DNA of 25,351 bases from Vitreoscilla sp. (lineage in GTDB: Bacteria; Pseudomonadota; Gammaproteobacteria; Burkholderiales; Neisseriaceae), in contig JASLFS010000021.1 of the NCBI GenBank assembly GCA_030150505.1, positions 1 through 25,351 on the forward strand. Direction: 5' to 3'. This document shows positions 6,438 through 14,348 of the stretch, one piece after another (position 1 is the stretch's first letter; every line of letters starts with the position of its first letter). The position numbers and the translations under genes are program-made. Below the pieces are notes generated by a model, which was given only the letters and a program-made list of their open reading frames with translations, was not told the DNA's origin and searched no databases.

Positions 6438-9269
6438 TTAATTTAACTTAATTGTCTCAACTTGTTGTAACTCAACAATTTTATCTGCTTCATCATTAGG
6501 TAAAGAAGCAAGATATTCATTGCGTCGTAAAACATTCGCAGCAATAGTAGGCGTTTCGATCACATCAACTAGCAATTCAGCTCGTGTCTCAACCAAAACC
6601 AAATCACCCAAATCCAATTTAGGCATTTCTTTTTCACTAGAAACTGCACTTTGCTGACTATCAGCAATCGTTGTTTCAGCCGCTACAGATAAATTCACTA
6701 CTTCTTTATCTACAATCACTTCAACTTCTTCAGCATTATTACCTGTTTGGATGGCAGCAACATTAACTTCCAAAACAGGATTCACTCGTCCTAATGCTAC
6801 GTTAGCAGCTTCACGAGCTAACTGTGCTACAACATGAATATCAATGCGAGCAATAATATCATCCGCACGAGGAATTCTGCGTTGGCGGAAACGTCGTTGA
6901 TTGCCTTTTTTATTGTGGTTTGATGAATGGCGGGCTTGTTTAGGAGCGGCATTATCATTTGCTTCACCTAAATTAATAACCAATGGTTCATCTGCTTTAT
7001 TATCAGTTTTTTCTACTGATTTTTGCTGACCTTCATTCTGTGGGGTTTTTCTATCATTTCGATCGCGACGTGTATTACGGCGACGGCGATTTGTTTTCAC
7101 AGCCTCATCTACTTGAGGTGCTTCCTCACGATTTTCTACTACTTGCTCAGCAACTTGTGCAACAACTTTTTCTTCTACTTGATTCTGATTCACTTCTGGT
7201 GCATTAACTTCTTTTGCAACATTTTGACGAGGCTGGCGACGAGTGCGCTTGTCGCTATTATTGCTATTGCCAGCATTTGCTACTTGGTTGCTATTTTGCT
7301 TACCGTTGTTGTCTTGCTGCTGAGGTTGCTGCTGTTTTTGCCCTTGATTCTGACGAGAGTTTTGACGACGATTTTGATTGCCCTCTTTAGAATCTCTAGT
7401 ATCACTTGCTGAAGCTTGTGATGTTAATTCTTTCTCTTTTCTCTCATTACCATTGGCTTGATTCTGTTGATTTCGTTGACGCGTATTGCGGTTAGCATTT
7501 TGTGGGCGCTTACGATTATTTTGTTGAGAGCGATTATTTTGAGCAGCTGGCTGCACTTCCTGTTTTGGTGCTTCTTGTACAACAGGTTCATCTGCTGCAA
7601 ACAATCCTTTTAACCATCCAGTAAAGCGTTTAAATAATGAAGGCTTAACAACTTCTTCTTCAACGCGTTGTGTATGGCGAATGCCTTTAACAGCAGGCTC
7701 TGGGCGTACTGTCTTAGTCACACTGCGCTCAATCATTTTCGCAACAGCGTCTTCTTCTGGCACATCAACTGTTTTATAGCTTGATTCTGGATTCTCTTCT
7801 ACATCATCGGTACGAATACGCTCAATTTTATAAGATGGCGTTTCCATGTGAATATTAGGAATAAGTAGAATCGATACATCCAGTCTATCCTCCAAAGAGA
7901 ACAATTCTGAACGTTTTTCATTCAATAAGAAGGTTGCAACATCCACTGGCACTTGCGCACGCACTTCACCAGTATTGTCCTTCATGGCTTCTTCCTGAAT
8001 CGTACGCAAAATATACAATGCTGATGATTCAATGCCTCTAATAAAACCTGTGCCATGGCAGCGTGGGCAAGAGATATGACTGCTCTCTCCCAATGATGGC
8101 TGTAAACGTTGGCGTGATAGTTCTAGCAAGCCAAAGCGCGATAATTTACTCATTTGCACACGAGCTCTATCGTACTTCAATGCTTCTTTTAATGTTTGCT
8201 CAACTTCTCTTTGGTTCTTAGCATTTTCCATATCGATAAAATCGATAACCACTAAGCCACCTAAATCTCGCAAACGCAATTGTCTAGCAATCTCATCTGC
8301 TGCTTCTAAGTTAGTGCGCAATGCTGTTTCTTCGATATCAGCACCACGTGTTGAGCGAGCTGAGTTCACATCAATCGACACCAAGGCTTCGGTATGATCA
8401 ATAACAATAGCACCACCAGACGGCAAACTCACTTCACGAGAGAAAGCTGATTCAATTTGGTGTTCAATTTGGAAACGGCTAAATAAAGGAATATGATCTT
8501 CGTAACGTTTAATGCGACTAACTTGATTTGGCATCACATAAGACATGAATTGATACACTTCATCATGTACTTCTTGAGTATCAATCAAGATTTCGCCGAT
8601 ATCATTTTTAAAATAATCACGAATGGCACGAATCACCAATGCACTTTCTTGCAAAATCAAGAAAGGAGCGCTGCGGTTATCAGCTGCCGTTTCGACCGCA
8701 TTCCACAGCTGCAATAAGTAGCTTAAATCCCACTCTAAATCCTGAGCACTGCGACCAATACCTGCAGTACGTGCAATTAAGCTCATACCTTTAGGCACAT
8801 CAAGTTGCGCCATTGCATTTTTAAGTTCTTGTCGTTCTTCGCCTTCAATGCGACGAGAGACGCCACCACCACGAGGATTATTTGGCATCAATACCAAATA
8901 GCGTCCTGCTAAACTAACAAAAGTTGTTAAAGCAGCACCTTTGTTGCCACGTTCATCTTTCTCTACTTGAACGATAACTTCAACGCCCTCTGAAATGACG
9001 TCTTGGATTCTAACTCTTCCACCTTCATAGCCTTGAAAATAGCTACGAGAGATTTCTTTAAATGGTAAAAAACCATGGCGATCTGTGCCATAGTCAACGA
9101 AACAAGCTTCTAAAGATGGCTCAATGCGTGTGATTACACCTTTATAAATACTGCCTTTACGTTGTTCTTTACCTAGTGTTTCGATGTCCAGATTCATCAG
9201 ATTCTGACCATCGACAATAGCTACTCGTAACTCTTCGGCTTGAGTAGCATTAAATAACATTCGTTTCAT
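6438..9269 (-). CDS. rne: Ribonuclease E
   Basis: 943 residues from MKRMLFNATQ. RNase E is the endonuclease that starts most mRNA decay and matures rRNA and tRNA. The catalytic half (about 1-510) has an S1 domain, catalytic aspartates D300 (ALVSID) and D343 (VVIDFID), and the zinc-link cysteines C401/C404 (CPRCHGTG); these are E. coli D303, D346, C404 and C407 shifted by three. The C-terminal half is disordered, rich in Gln, Asn and Arg, as expected of a degradosome scaffold. LFKRFTGWLKGLFAA (545-559) resembles the amphipathic membrane anchor of E. coli RNase E. The frame stays open upstream to 9368, but MKRM is the family start and has a GAGG Shine-Dalgarno sequence six bases before it. That GAGG lies in a hairpin. 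No clear terminator separates rne from tRNA-Asn. Confidence 0.97.
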   Translation of the reverse strand: MKRMLFNATQAEELRVAIVDGQNLMNLDIETLGKEQRKGSIYKGVITRIEPSLEACFVDYGTDRHGFLPFKEISRSYFQGYEGGRVRIQDVISEGVEVIVQVEKDERGNKGAALTTFVSLAGRYLVLMPNNPRGGGVSRRIEGEERQELKNAMAQLDVPKGMSLIARTAGIGRSAQDLEWDLSYLLQLWNAVETAADNRSAPFLILQESALVIRAIRDYFKNDIGEILIDTQEVHDEVYQFMSYVMPNQVSRIKRYEDHIPLFSRFQIEHQIESAFSREVSLPSGGAIVIDHTEALVSIDVNSARSTRGADIEETALRTNLEAADEIARQLRLRDLGGLVVIDFIDMENAKNQREVEQTLKEALKYDRARVQMSKLSRFGLLELSRQRLQPSLGESSHISCPRCHGTGFIRGIESSALYILRTIQEEAMKDNTGEVRAQVPVDVATFLLNEKRSELFSLEDRLDVSILLIPNIHMETPSYKIERIRTDDVEENPESSYKTVDVPEEDAVAKMIERSVTKTVRPEPAVKGIRHTQRVEEEVVKPSLFKRFTGWLKGLFAADEPVVQEAPKQEVQPAAQNNRSQQNNRKRPQNANRNTRQRNQQNQANGNERKEKELTSQASASDTRDSKEGNQNRRQNSRQNQGQKQQQPQQQDNNGKQNSNQVANAGNSNNSDKRTRRQPRQNVAKEVNAPEVNQNQVEEKVVAQVAEQVVENREEAPQVDEAVKTNRRRRNTRRDRNDRKTPQNEGQQKSVEKTDNKADEPLVINLGEANDNAAPKQARHSSNHNKKGNQRRFRQRRIPRADDIIARIDIHVVAQLAREAANVALGRVNPVLEVNVAAIQTGNNAEEVEVIVDKEVVNLSVAAETTIADSQQSAVSSEKEMPKLDLGDLVLVETRAELLVDVIETPTIAANVLRRNEYLASLPNDEADKIVELQQVETIKLN

Positions 9270-9274
9270 GGAAA

Positions 9275-9295
9275 CCTCGCTTTGCACTCGCGAGG
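9275..9295 (-). promoter_or_regulatory. Hairpin sequestering the rne ribosome binding site
   Basis: In the rne mRNA, CCUCGC (9295-9290) pairs perfectly with GCGAGG (9280-9275) across a 9-base loop. The 3' arm contains the GAGG that serves as Shine-Dalgarno sequence for ATG at 9269. RNase E in E. coli controls its own mRNA through 5'-leader structures; a similar role here is inferred. Confidence 0.6.
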
Positions 9296-9602
9296 CATTG
9301 CAATTAGTATTTGACACCGACGATGCGGTTTTCCGAAAAAGAAGGAAATCTAAAGAACAGGCACCCAAAATCAGGTGCGAAAATTTTTTAAAACAGCAAT
9401 ACTCGCCTATTGTTATACGCTATTAGCATCGCTGTCATAAAGCCAGCTTCTTTCGTCTTGAGCCAATCATTCCATAATGCTGCATGATATTCATGTCTTA
9501 CGACGGGGTTGCTCAAGGGGTCAAACTTAATCACATCTACTATCTTATTTGGCTTAACTTAAGATAGGAACTGCTTATTCGAGTGCGGTTTATCTTATAT
9601 GT

Positions 9603-9637
9603 TTAGTTTAAATCACTGCTTAAATACGTTAAACTAA
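9603..9637. repeat. Inverted repeat in the rne-rluC divergent region
   Basis: TTAGTTTAA (9603-9611) and its exact complement TTAAACTAA (9629-9637) are separated by 17 bases. It may be a regulator site or part of a leader structure; nothing identifies a partner. Confidence 0.45.
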
Positions 9638-9814
9638 TTGCTTTTGTGTAGCTATTATTCGTGCCTTAGCTACTAAAGGCATAATCTTTCCCGACTGCGT
9701 TGTTTATGTAGAAGGAATTATCAGTGATCCATTGTTGGGTTATTGCTTTTATCCATCATTCTATTTGAATCACCGTCGGCCAAAAATACAATCGGTCTCA
9801 GGATTATAAGCAAG

Positions 9815-10795
9815 ATGGTTTCAATTAGCAAAGAGTTAGTCAACTATTTTCAAGTCGAAGAAAATGATGCCGGGCAACGCCTTGATAATTTTTTATTTAA
9901 GTTATTAAAAGGTGTCCCAAAAAGTCATGTTCAACGAATTATTCGCTCTGGTGAAGTTCGAATTAACAAAAAGCGTTGTAAAGGAACTGATCGCCTTACC
10001 ATGGGTGATACCATTCGAATTCCACCTATTCGAATCGCAGAAAAACAAACTGCTCAAATAAACCACACTCCAGCAAAAGAATTTGAAATTATTTTTGAAG
10101 ATGATGTTTTATTGGTCATCAACAAACCCAATGGTGTGGCAGTTCATGGCGGTAGTGGCATTAGTTTTGGTGTCATTGAGCAACTTCGCCAAGCAAGACC
10201 ACAAGCAAAATACTTGGAACTTGTTCATCGCTTAGATAAAGACACATCTGGGTTATTAATGATTGCCAAAAAACGCTCTGCATTGGTAAAACTTCATGAA
10301 ATGATTCGTCAAAACATCCCAAGGAAACAGTATGTTGCTCTAGGTCTAGGCCAATGGCCGGAGGATTCTGGTCATATTAAATTGCCCTTACTCAAATACC
10401 AAGGGCAACAAGGCGAAAAAATGGTTCGTGTTAGTGAGGATGGACAATATGCTCATACTCATTTTCAAGTACTAGAGCGTTTTGAATTTCTGCCGACCAG
10501 CTCTTTGGCTGATTTTCGCCATGCTTCGTTAATGCAAGCAAACTTAAAAACAGGTAGAACGCATCAAATTCGTGTGCATATGCAATCACAAGATTGTCCT
10601 ATTGCTGGCGATGAGCGCTATGGCGATTACTCAAAAAACAAGCGCCTACAAAAACATGGTTTAAAACGAATGTTCTTACATGCTTCTCACTTGTCACTGC
10701 CTCACCCTGTTAGTAACGCGCCATTAGAACTTAATGCACCGTTGCCTAGTGAGCTGTTGCAATTTATAGAAAGTTTACAAAATGAAAGCTTATAA
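9815..10795 (+). CDS. rluC: Ribosomal large subunit pseudouridine synthase C
   Basis: 326 residues from MVSISKELVN. RluC converts specific uridines of 23S rRNA (955, 2504 and 2580 in E. coli) to pseudouridine. An S4 RNA-binding domain covers about 19-80 (GQRLDNFL...GEVRINKKR). The RluA-type catalytic domain follows with HRLDKDTSG (138-146), catalytic D141, HGGSGISFGVIE (111-122) and TGRTHQIRVH. The frame is open upstream to an ATG at 9743, but the extra 24 residues do not match the family, so 9815 is preferred. The Shine-Dalgarno sequence (AGGA, 11 bases away) is modest. The 3' end overlaps the HAD gene by 14 bases. RluA or RluD are less likely by similarity to RluC. Confidence 0.92.
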   Translation: MVSISKELVNYFQVEENDAGQRLDNFLFKLLKGVPKSHVQRIIRSGEVRINKKRCKGTDRLTMGDTIRIPPIRIAEKQTAQINHTPAKEFEIIFEDDVLLVINKPNGVAVHGGSGISFGVIEQLRQARPQAKYLELVHRLDKDTSGLLMIAKKRSALVKLHEMIRQNIPRKQYVALGLGQWPEDSGHIKLPLLKYQGQQGEKMVRVSEDGQYAHTHFQVLERFEFLPTSSLADFRHASLMQANLKTGRTHQIRVHMQSQDCPIAGDERYGDYSKNKRLQKHGLKRMFLHASHLSLPHPVSNAPLELNAPLPSELLQFIESLQNESL

Positions 10796-11429
10796 AGTCC
10801 TTATTTTTGATTGGGATGGCACCTTGGCAGATTCAACCCAACAGATTGTTGAGTCTGTCAAAATGGCTTTCCAACATGAAAATATGCCGATTCCATCAAC
10901 GGAAGATGCAAAACACATTATCGGCTTGGCACTGGATAAAGCCATGGCATATTTATTGCCTGATGCAGATAACGCTACCATTGCAAGAATGGTGCAACAA
11001 TATCAGCTGCATTATTTGCGCCAAGATAATAAGACCCAATTATTCACTGACGCAGCGAAATTATTGCCTACGTTAAAACAAGATTTTTGGCTTTCAGTGG
11101 CAACAGGAAAAAGTCGTGTTGGCTTAGAACGTGCTTTGGATGAAACTCAAACACGGGACTTAATGCTAACAACAAGAACCGTAACAGAATGCGCTTCCAA
11201 GCCAAACCCTGATATGATTATGAGCATTTGTGATGAGCTAGGCGTTTATCCGGCTGAGGTATTAATGATTGGCGACACCACTCATGATTTACTCATGGCG
11301 AAAAATGCTGGTGCCGATGCAGTTGCCCTAACAACTGGTGCTCATACTGAAGAATATTTGCGCCAAAATGCGCCATTTATAACGTTAGAACACAGCTTCT
11401 CTCAATTTGTAGATTGGCTTTACCAATAA
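10782..11429 (+). CDS. HAD superfamily hydrolase, phosphoglycolate phosphatase-like
   Basis: 215 residues. HAD motif I is FDWDGTLADS with nucleophile D10 and general acid D12, motif II is T108 (SVATGKS), motif III is K140 (SKPNPDM), and motif IV includes D165 and D169 (MIGDTTHDL). The residues after motif I form a helical cap of the Gph/PGP subtype. These enzymes remove phosphate from small metabolites; the substrate cannot be read from sequence. The start ATG lies within the last codons of rluC (14-base overlap), so the two are probably translationally coupled. Confidence 0.9.
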   Translation: MKAYKVLIFDWDGTLADSTQQIVESVKMAFQHENMPIPSTEDAKHIIGLALDKAMAYLLPDADNATIARMVQQYQLHYLRQDNKTQLFTDAAKLLPTLKQDFWLSVATGKSRVGLERALDETQTRDLMLTTRTVTECASKPNPDMIMSICDELGVYPAEVLMIGDTTHDLLMAKNAGADAVALTTGAHTEEYLRQNAPFITLEHSFSQFVDWLYQ

Positions 11430-11452
11430 ATGATTCACAATAAGGTTTTCTC

Positions 11453-12427
11453 ATGAAAATAAAACGCGATAACGGCGAGCTTATCGATACTCAAAACCCA
11501 GGCCAGCAAGAAAACTGGGAACGCGGTATGTTAGAAAAATTATTGATGCAGGTTTACAAAGAACAGCGACACAATAAAATCTGGACGTGGGTGAAGCGCT
11601 TACTTTGGTTTGCTATCATTGTTTTCCTTATTACCAACCTCGGTAAAGATAAGAATTTAATGTTAGCCAGTAGTAGCCATACGGCATCTATTACGCTTGA
11701 TGGTGTGATTGATAATTACAATGACAATGCTGATAAGCTCATTAAAGGGCTTGAAGCCGCTTACAAAAATCCAAAAGTAAAAGGCATTATCATCAAAGCC
11801 AATAGTCCTGGAGGTTCTCCTGTTATTTCCAGCGTTGCATTTGACGAAATTCGTCGCTTAAAGGCACAGCATAAAAATATTCCTTTGTATGTGGTTGCGG
11901 AAGACGTTTGTGCTTCTGGTTGTTATTTTATTGCTAGTGCAGCAGATAAGATTTATGCCAACCCAGCCAGTTTAGTAGGTAGCATTGGCGTTATTTCTGG
12001 CGGTTTCGGTTTCACCAAAGCAATGGATAAGTTTGGCATTGAGCGTCGTTTAAAAACAGCTGGCGGCAATAAAGGCATGGGTGATCCATTCTCACCAGAA
12101 AATCCAGAGCAAGAAAAAATCTGGCAAGGCATGTTGGATGATATCCATTTGCAATTCATTACGGCTGTTAAACAAGGTCGTGGCAAACGCATTGACGAAC
12201 AAAAAACACCTGATATTTTTAGTGGTCGTGTTTACACCGGCAATGAAGCCAAAAGTGTTGGCTTAGTTGATGATTTCGGTAGCGTTTATAGCGTTGCCAG
12301 AGATGTTATCAAGGCGCCAAACATCGTGGATTACAGCGTAAAAGATGATTTTTCCAAAGCATTTGGACGCAAGCTAGGCACAGAAGTTAAACAAGGCTTC
12401 CAAAGTCTGGAAGAATTTAGTTGGTAA
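11453..12427 (+). CDS. sppA: S49 family signal peptide peptidase (SppA-type, short form)
   Basis: 324 residues. After a charged cytoplasmic N-terminus a single membrane segment (about 43-63, IWTWVKRLLWFAIIVFLI) anchors the protein in the inner membrane, with the protease domain outside. These enzymes cut leftover signal peptides within the membrane plane. The S49 domain shows IKANSPGGSPV (114-124), the nucleophile region CASGCYFIASAADKIYANP with S155, and GSIGVISGGFG (176-186). The catalytic lysine is probably K207 in GGNKGMGDPF. Length fits the single-domain form rather than the 618-residue E. coli SppA. Cys157 replaces the glycine usual after SG. A Shine-Dalgarno AAGG lies 8 bases upstream. 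It follows the HAD gene by 23 bases, likely one operon. Confidence 0.9.
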   Translation: MKIKRDNGELIDTQNPGQQENWERGMLEKLLMQVYKEQRHNKIWTWVKRLLWFAIIVFLITNLGKDKNLMLASSSHTASITLDGVIDNYNDNADKLIKGLEAAYKNPKVKGIIIKANSPGGSPVISSVAFDEIRRLKAQHKNIPLYVVAEDVCASGCYFIASAADKIYANPASLVGSIGVISGGFGFTKAMDKFGIERRLKTAGGNKGMGDPFSPENPEQEKIWQGMLDDIHLQFITAVKQGRGKRIDEQKTPDIFSGRVYTGNEAKSVGLVDDFGSVYSVARDVIKAPNIVDYSVKDDFSKAFGRKLGTEVKQGFQSLEEFSW

Positions 12428-12433
12428 AGTATC

Positions 12434-12459
12434 AAAGGCTGCTTAGGTGGCCTTTTTCT
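12434..12459 (+). terminator. Terminator or attenuator between sppA and pyrD
   Basis: AAAGGC (12434-12439) pairs with GCCTTT (12450-12455), with two wobble pairs and a C-G pair possible inside, leaving loop TTAG (12443-12446). CTTTTTCTT follows. It begins 7 bases after the sppA stop and ends only 26 bases before the pyrD ATG. Confidence 0.75.
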
Positions 12460-12485
12460 TCATTTACTTTAGAAAAATAATAATT

Positions 12486-13511
12486 ATGATTTATTCTTTA
12501 TTACAAAAAATAATGTTCAGCATGGATGCTGAAAAAGCACATCATTTAGCGCTAGATGGAATGGATAAGGCTTATAAGCTTGGCCTATCCAATCTATTAA
12601 AATTCAATGCACCAAATGTACCAACAAACCTGATGGGCATGAGTCTACCTAACCCTGTCGGCCTAGCTGCTGGACTGGATAAAAATGGTGCTTATATTAA
12701 TGCGCTAGCAGCACTTGGTTTTGGGTTTATTGAGGTCGGAACAATTACTCCGAAAGCTCAAGATGGCAATCCTAAGCCTCGATTATTTAGGCTGCCTGAA
12801 CACCAAGCGATTATTAACCGCATGGGATTTAATAACCATGGTATTGATGCCATGATTAATAATATAGAAAAAAGCCAATTCAAGGGAATTTTGGGCATTA
12901 ACATTGGCAAAAATGCCATTACGCCCATAGAAAATGCAGTAGATGATTATATTATTTGCTTGGAAAAAGCTTATGCTCATGCAAGCTATATTACGATTAA
13001 TATATCATCGCCAAACACCAAAAACCTTCGAGCATTGCAAGGCGAAGATGAGCTATATAAATTATTAAGCACCCTAAAAACCAAACAGGCTCACCTAGCA
13101 GCACAACATGGTCGCTATGTTCCCTTAGCAGTGAAAATTGCCCCTGATTTAGACGATGATGGCATTCAAGCGGTAGCGCAAGTCACATTGCAAACAGAAA
13201 TTGATGGCATTATTGCAACCAATACAACCATTGATAAATCCAGCTTAGGCAATCACCCTTTAGCCAATGAAGCAGGTGGTTTATCTGGTTTACCCGACCG
13301 AGAACCAAGCAATCATGTCCTAACCCAATTAGTTCAAGCACTGAATCACAAAATACCTGTTGTTGGTGTTGGTGGCATTATATCCGGCGAAGATGCAGCT
13401 AAAAAAATAGAACTAGGCGCAAGCGCCGTACAAATCTATAGCGGCATGATTTATCAAGGACCAAAACTCATCGCTGACAGCATTAAAGCCTGTCAACCAC
13501 TCATGAAATGA
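12486..13511 (+). CDS. pyrD: Dihydroorotate dehydrogenase (quinone), class 2
   Basis: 341 residues. PyrD oxidises dihydroorotate to orotate, the fourth step of pyrimidine synthesis, passing electrons through FMN to membrane quinone. The N-terminal helices (1-40, LLQKIMFSMDAEKAHHLAL) are the membrane-contacting part of class 2 enzymes. The barrel has GLAAGLDKNG (59-68), NRMGFNN (111-117), the catalytic Ser175 in INISSPNT and the FMN-phosphate region VGVGGI. The frame is open back to 12447, but that start falls inside the upstream terminator, whereas MIYSLLQKI matches the family N-terminus. No Shine-Dalgarno sequence is visible; the leader is A/T-rich. An exact uptake sequence is embedded at 12789-12800, encoding part of FRLPEH. 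Confidence 0.97.
   Translation: MIYSLLQKIMFSMDAEKAHHLALDGMDKAYKLGLSNLLKFNAPNVPTNLMGMSLPNPVGLAAGLDKNGAYINALAALGFGFIEVGTITPKAQDGNPKPRLFRLPEHQAIINRMGFNNHGIDAMINNIEKSQFKGILGINIGKNAITPIENAVDDYIICLEKAYAHASYITINISSPNTKNLRALQGEDELYKLLSTLKTKQAHLAAQHGRYVPLAVKIAPDLDDDGIQAVAQVTLQTEIDGIIATNTTIDKSSLGNHPLANEAGGLSGLPDREPSNHVLTQLVQALNHKIPVVGVGGIISGEDAAKKIELGASAVQIYSGMIYQGPKLIADSIKACQPLMK
12789..12800 (+). repeat. DNA uptake sequence (AGGCTGCCTGAA) inside pyrD
   Basis: An exact 12-mer in the same dialect as the pair after pyrD. It is read through as Arg-Leu-Pro-Glu. Uptake sequences mark DNA for type IV pilus and ComP-dependent transformation in Neisseriaceae. Confidence 0.85.
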
Positions 13512-13512
13512 C

Positions 13513-13549
13513 CTTTCAGGCAGCCTATAATAAATAGGCTGCCTGAAAG
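13513..13549. terminator. Inverted uptake-sequence hairpin ending pyrD and the O-methyltransferase gene
   Basis: A perfect 16-bp stem (13513-13528 with 13534-13549) and AATAA loop contains TTCAGGCAGCCT (13515-13526) and AGGCTGCCTGAA (13536-13547), two uptake sequences facing each other. It lies between the stops of convergent pyrD and the methyltransferase gene. Neisserial genomes often use such pairs as terminators. No long T-run follows on either side. Confidence 0.88.
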
Positions 13550-13567
13550 CAATATCAACAATCACTT

Positions 13568-14221
13568 TTAACGAACAATTGACAATGAAAAACCATCCCA
13601 ACCCTTACTACCAACAGTTTGAATAGCTGTTGAAACAACATTATCCTGCTGCCCTAACTTCACCAAAAAATCACGTATGCCAACAATCGCTTCATCACCA
13701 TCATCCGTAACTACTTTGCCCTGACGAACAACATTATCCCCAATAATCACCGTACCCACTCTACTGTACTTTAAAGCCCACTCTAAGTACTGCGGATTAT
13801 TCTGCTTATCAGCATCAATAAAAATCAAATCAAATGGGGCTACATCCGCTAACTTTGGCAAGCTCACCAAAGCCTCTCCTACCATCACCTCAACCTTATC
13901 CTCCAAACCAGCTAAGGCGATATTTCTTCTAGCCACTGTAGCATGGTGAGCATCATACTCTAGCGTCACCAACCGACCATCACTGGGTAAAGCGCTCGCC
14001 ATTGCAACAGTACTATAACCACCCAACGTTCCAATTTCTAAAATATTTTTAGCCTGAATCATCAATGCATAAATATGCAACATTTTTGCCTGATTCACTG
14101 AAACATCAATAGTTGGCAATCCTTCTTTCCGATTATTTTCCAAAATTGTGGTCAAAACAGGATTCTCTCTTGTTACAATCTCTTCAAAATAAGTATCTAC
14201 TTTTCCCCATTGATCTTGCAT
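13568..14221 (-). CDS. SAM-dependent O-methyltransferase (catechol/caffeoyl-CoA OMT-like family)
   Basis: 217 residues, the usual size of cation-dependent bacterial O-methyltransferases. The SAM-binding motif I is EIGTLGGYST (62-71), with acidic E88 at the end of the second strand (LVTLEYD). The metal and SAM region is FIDADKQNN (134-142), with D136, and GDN (161-163) supplies the other metal ligands. Family members methylate hydroxyl groups of small aromatic compounds with Mg2+; the substrate here is unknown. It has a very strong Shine-Dalgarno sequence (GAGGGAGA) and lies downstream of the miaB terminator, so it is probably transcribed on its own. It converges on pyrD. Confidence 0.92.
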   Translation of the reverse strand: MQDQWGKVDTYFEEIVTRENPVLTTILENNRKEGLPTIDVSVNQAKMLHIYALMIQAKNILEIGTLGGYSTVAMASALPSDGRLVTLEYDAHHATVARRNIALAGLEDKVEVMVGEALVSLPKLADVAPFDLIFIDADKQNNPQYLEWALKYSRVGTVIIGDNVVRQGKVVTDDGDEAIVGIRDFLVKLGQQDNVVSTAIQTVGSKGWDGFSLSIVR

Positions 14222-14297
14222 AATTATCTCCCTCTCTTCTCATTAAAATTCATAGCATCATCATATATAAAAACGCACTAAAAATATATTATAGGCA

Positions 14298-14324
14298 CAA
14301 AAAAAGCTGCTTCATCAGCAGCTT
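14298..14324 (-). terminator. Rho-independent terminator of miaB
   Basis: On the minus strand AAGCTGCT (14324-14317) pairs with AGCAGCTT (14311-14304) with a 5-base loop, followed by a T-run (14305-14299). It begins 24 bases after the miaB stop. Confidence 0.9.
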
Positions 14325-14348
14325 CTCATTAAACTAAAATCACAATGC

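Larger units (their letters stand above)
9270..9814. other. Divergent regulatory region between rne and rluC
   Basis: 545 bases. On the rne side it appears to be a long leader. It holds the hairpin over the rne Shine-Dalgarno sequence (9275-9295) and another short hairpin, GCACCT/GGGTGC (minus strand 9378-9361). The middle holds two inverted repeats: TTAGTTTAA/TTAAACTAA (9603-9611, 9629-9637) and GTAGCTA/TAGCTAC (9648-9654, 9667-9673). Promoters for both genes must lie here, but no box pair was convincing enough to call. No gene was seen. Confidence 0.55.

Noticed and set aside
7023..7412. 129-codon open frame on the plus strand opposite rne
   Set aside because: It is the antisense of the Gln/Asn/Arg-rich low-complexity part of RNase E, which lacks stops for compositional reasons. 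It has no Shine-Dalgarno sequence and no family resemblance.
9270..9368. 33-residue N-terminal extension of rne
   Set aside because: The extra residues do not resemble RNase E, which starts at MKRM; the well-placed GAGG supports ATG at 9269.
9743..9814. 24-residue N-terminal extension of rluC
   Set aside because: RluC homologues begin close to the S4 domain; the extension is hydrophobic and not family-like. The 9815 start has only a modest Shine-Dalgarno sequence, so this is not fully settled.
12447..12485. 13-residue N-terminal extension of pyrD
   Set aside because: Its start codon would be inside the terminator stem, and the PyrD family begins at MIYSLLQK.
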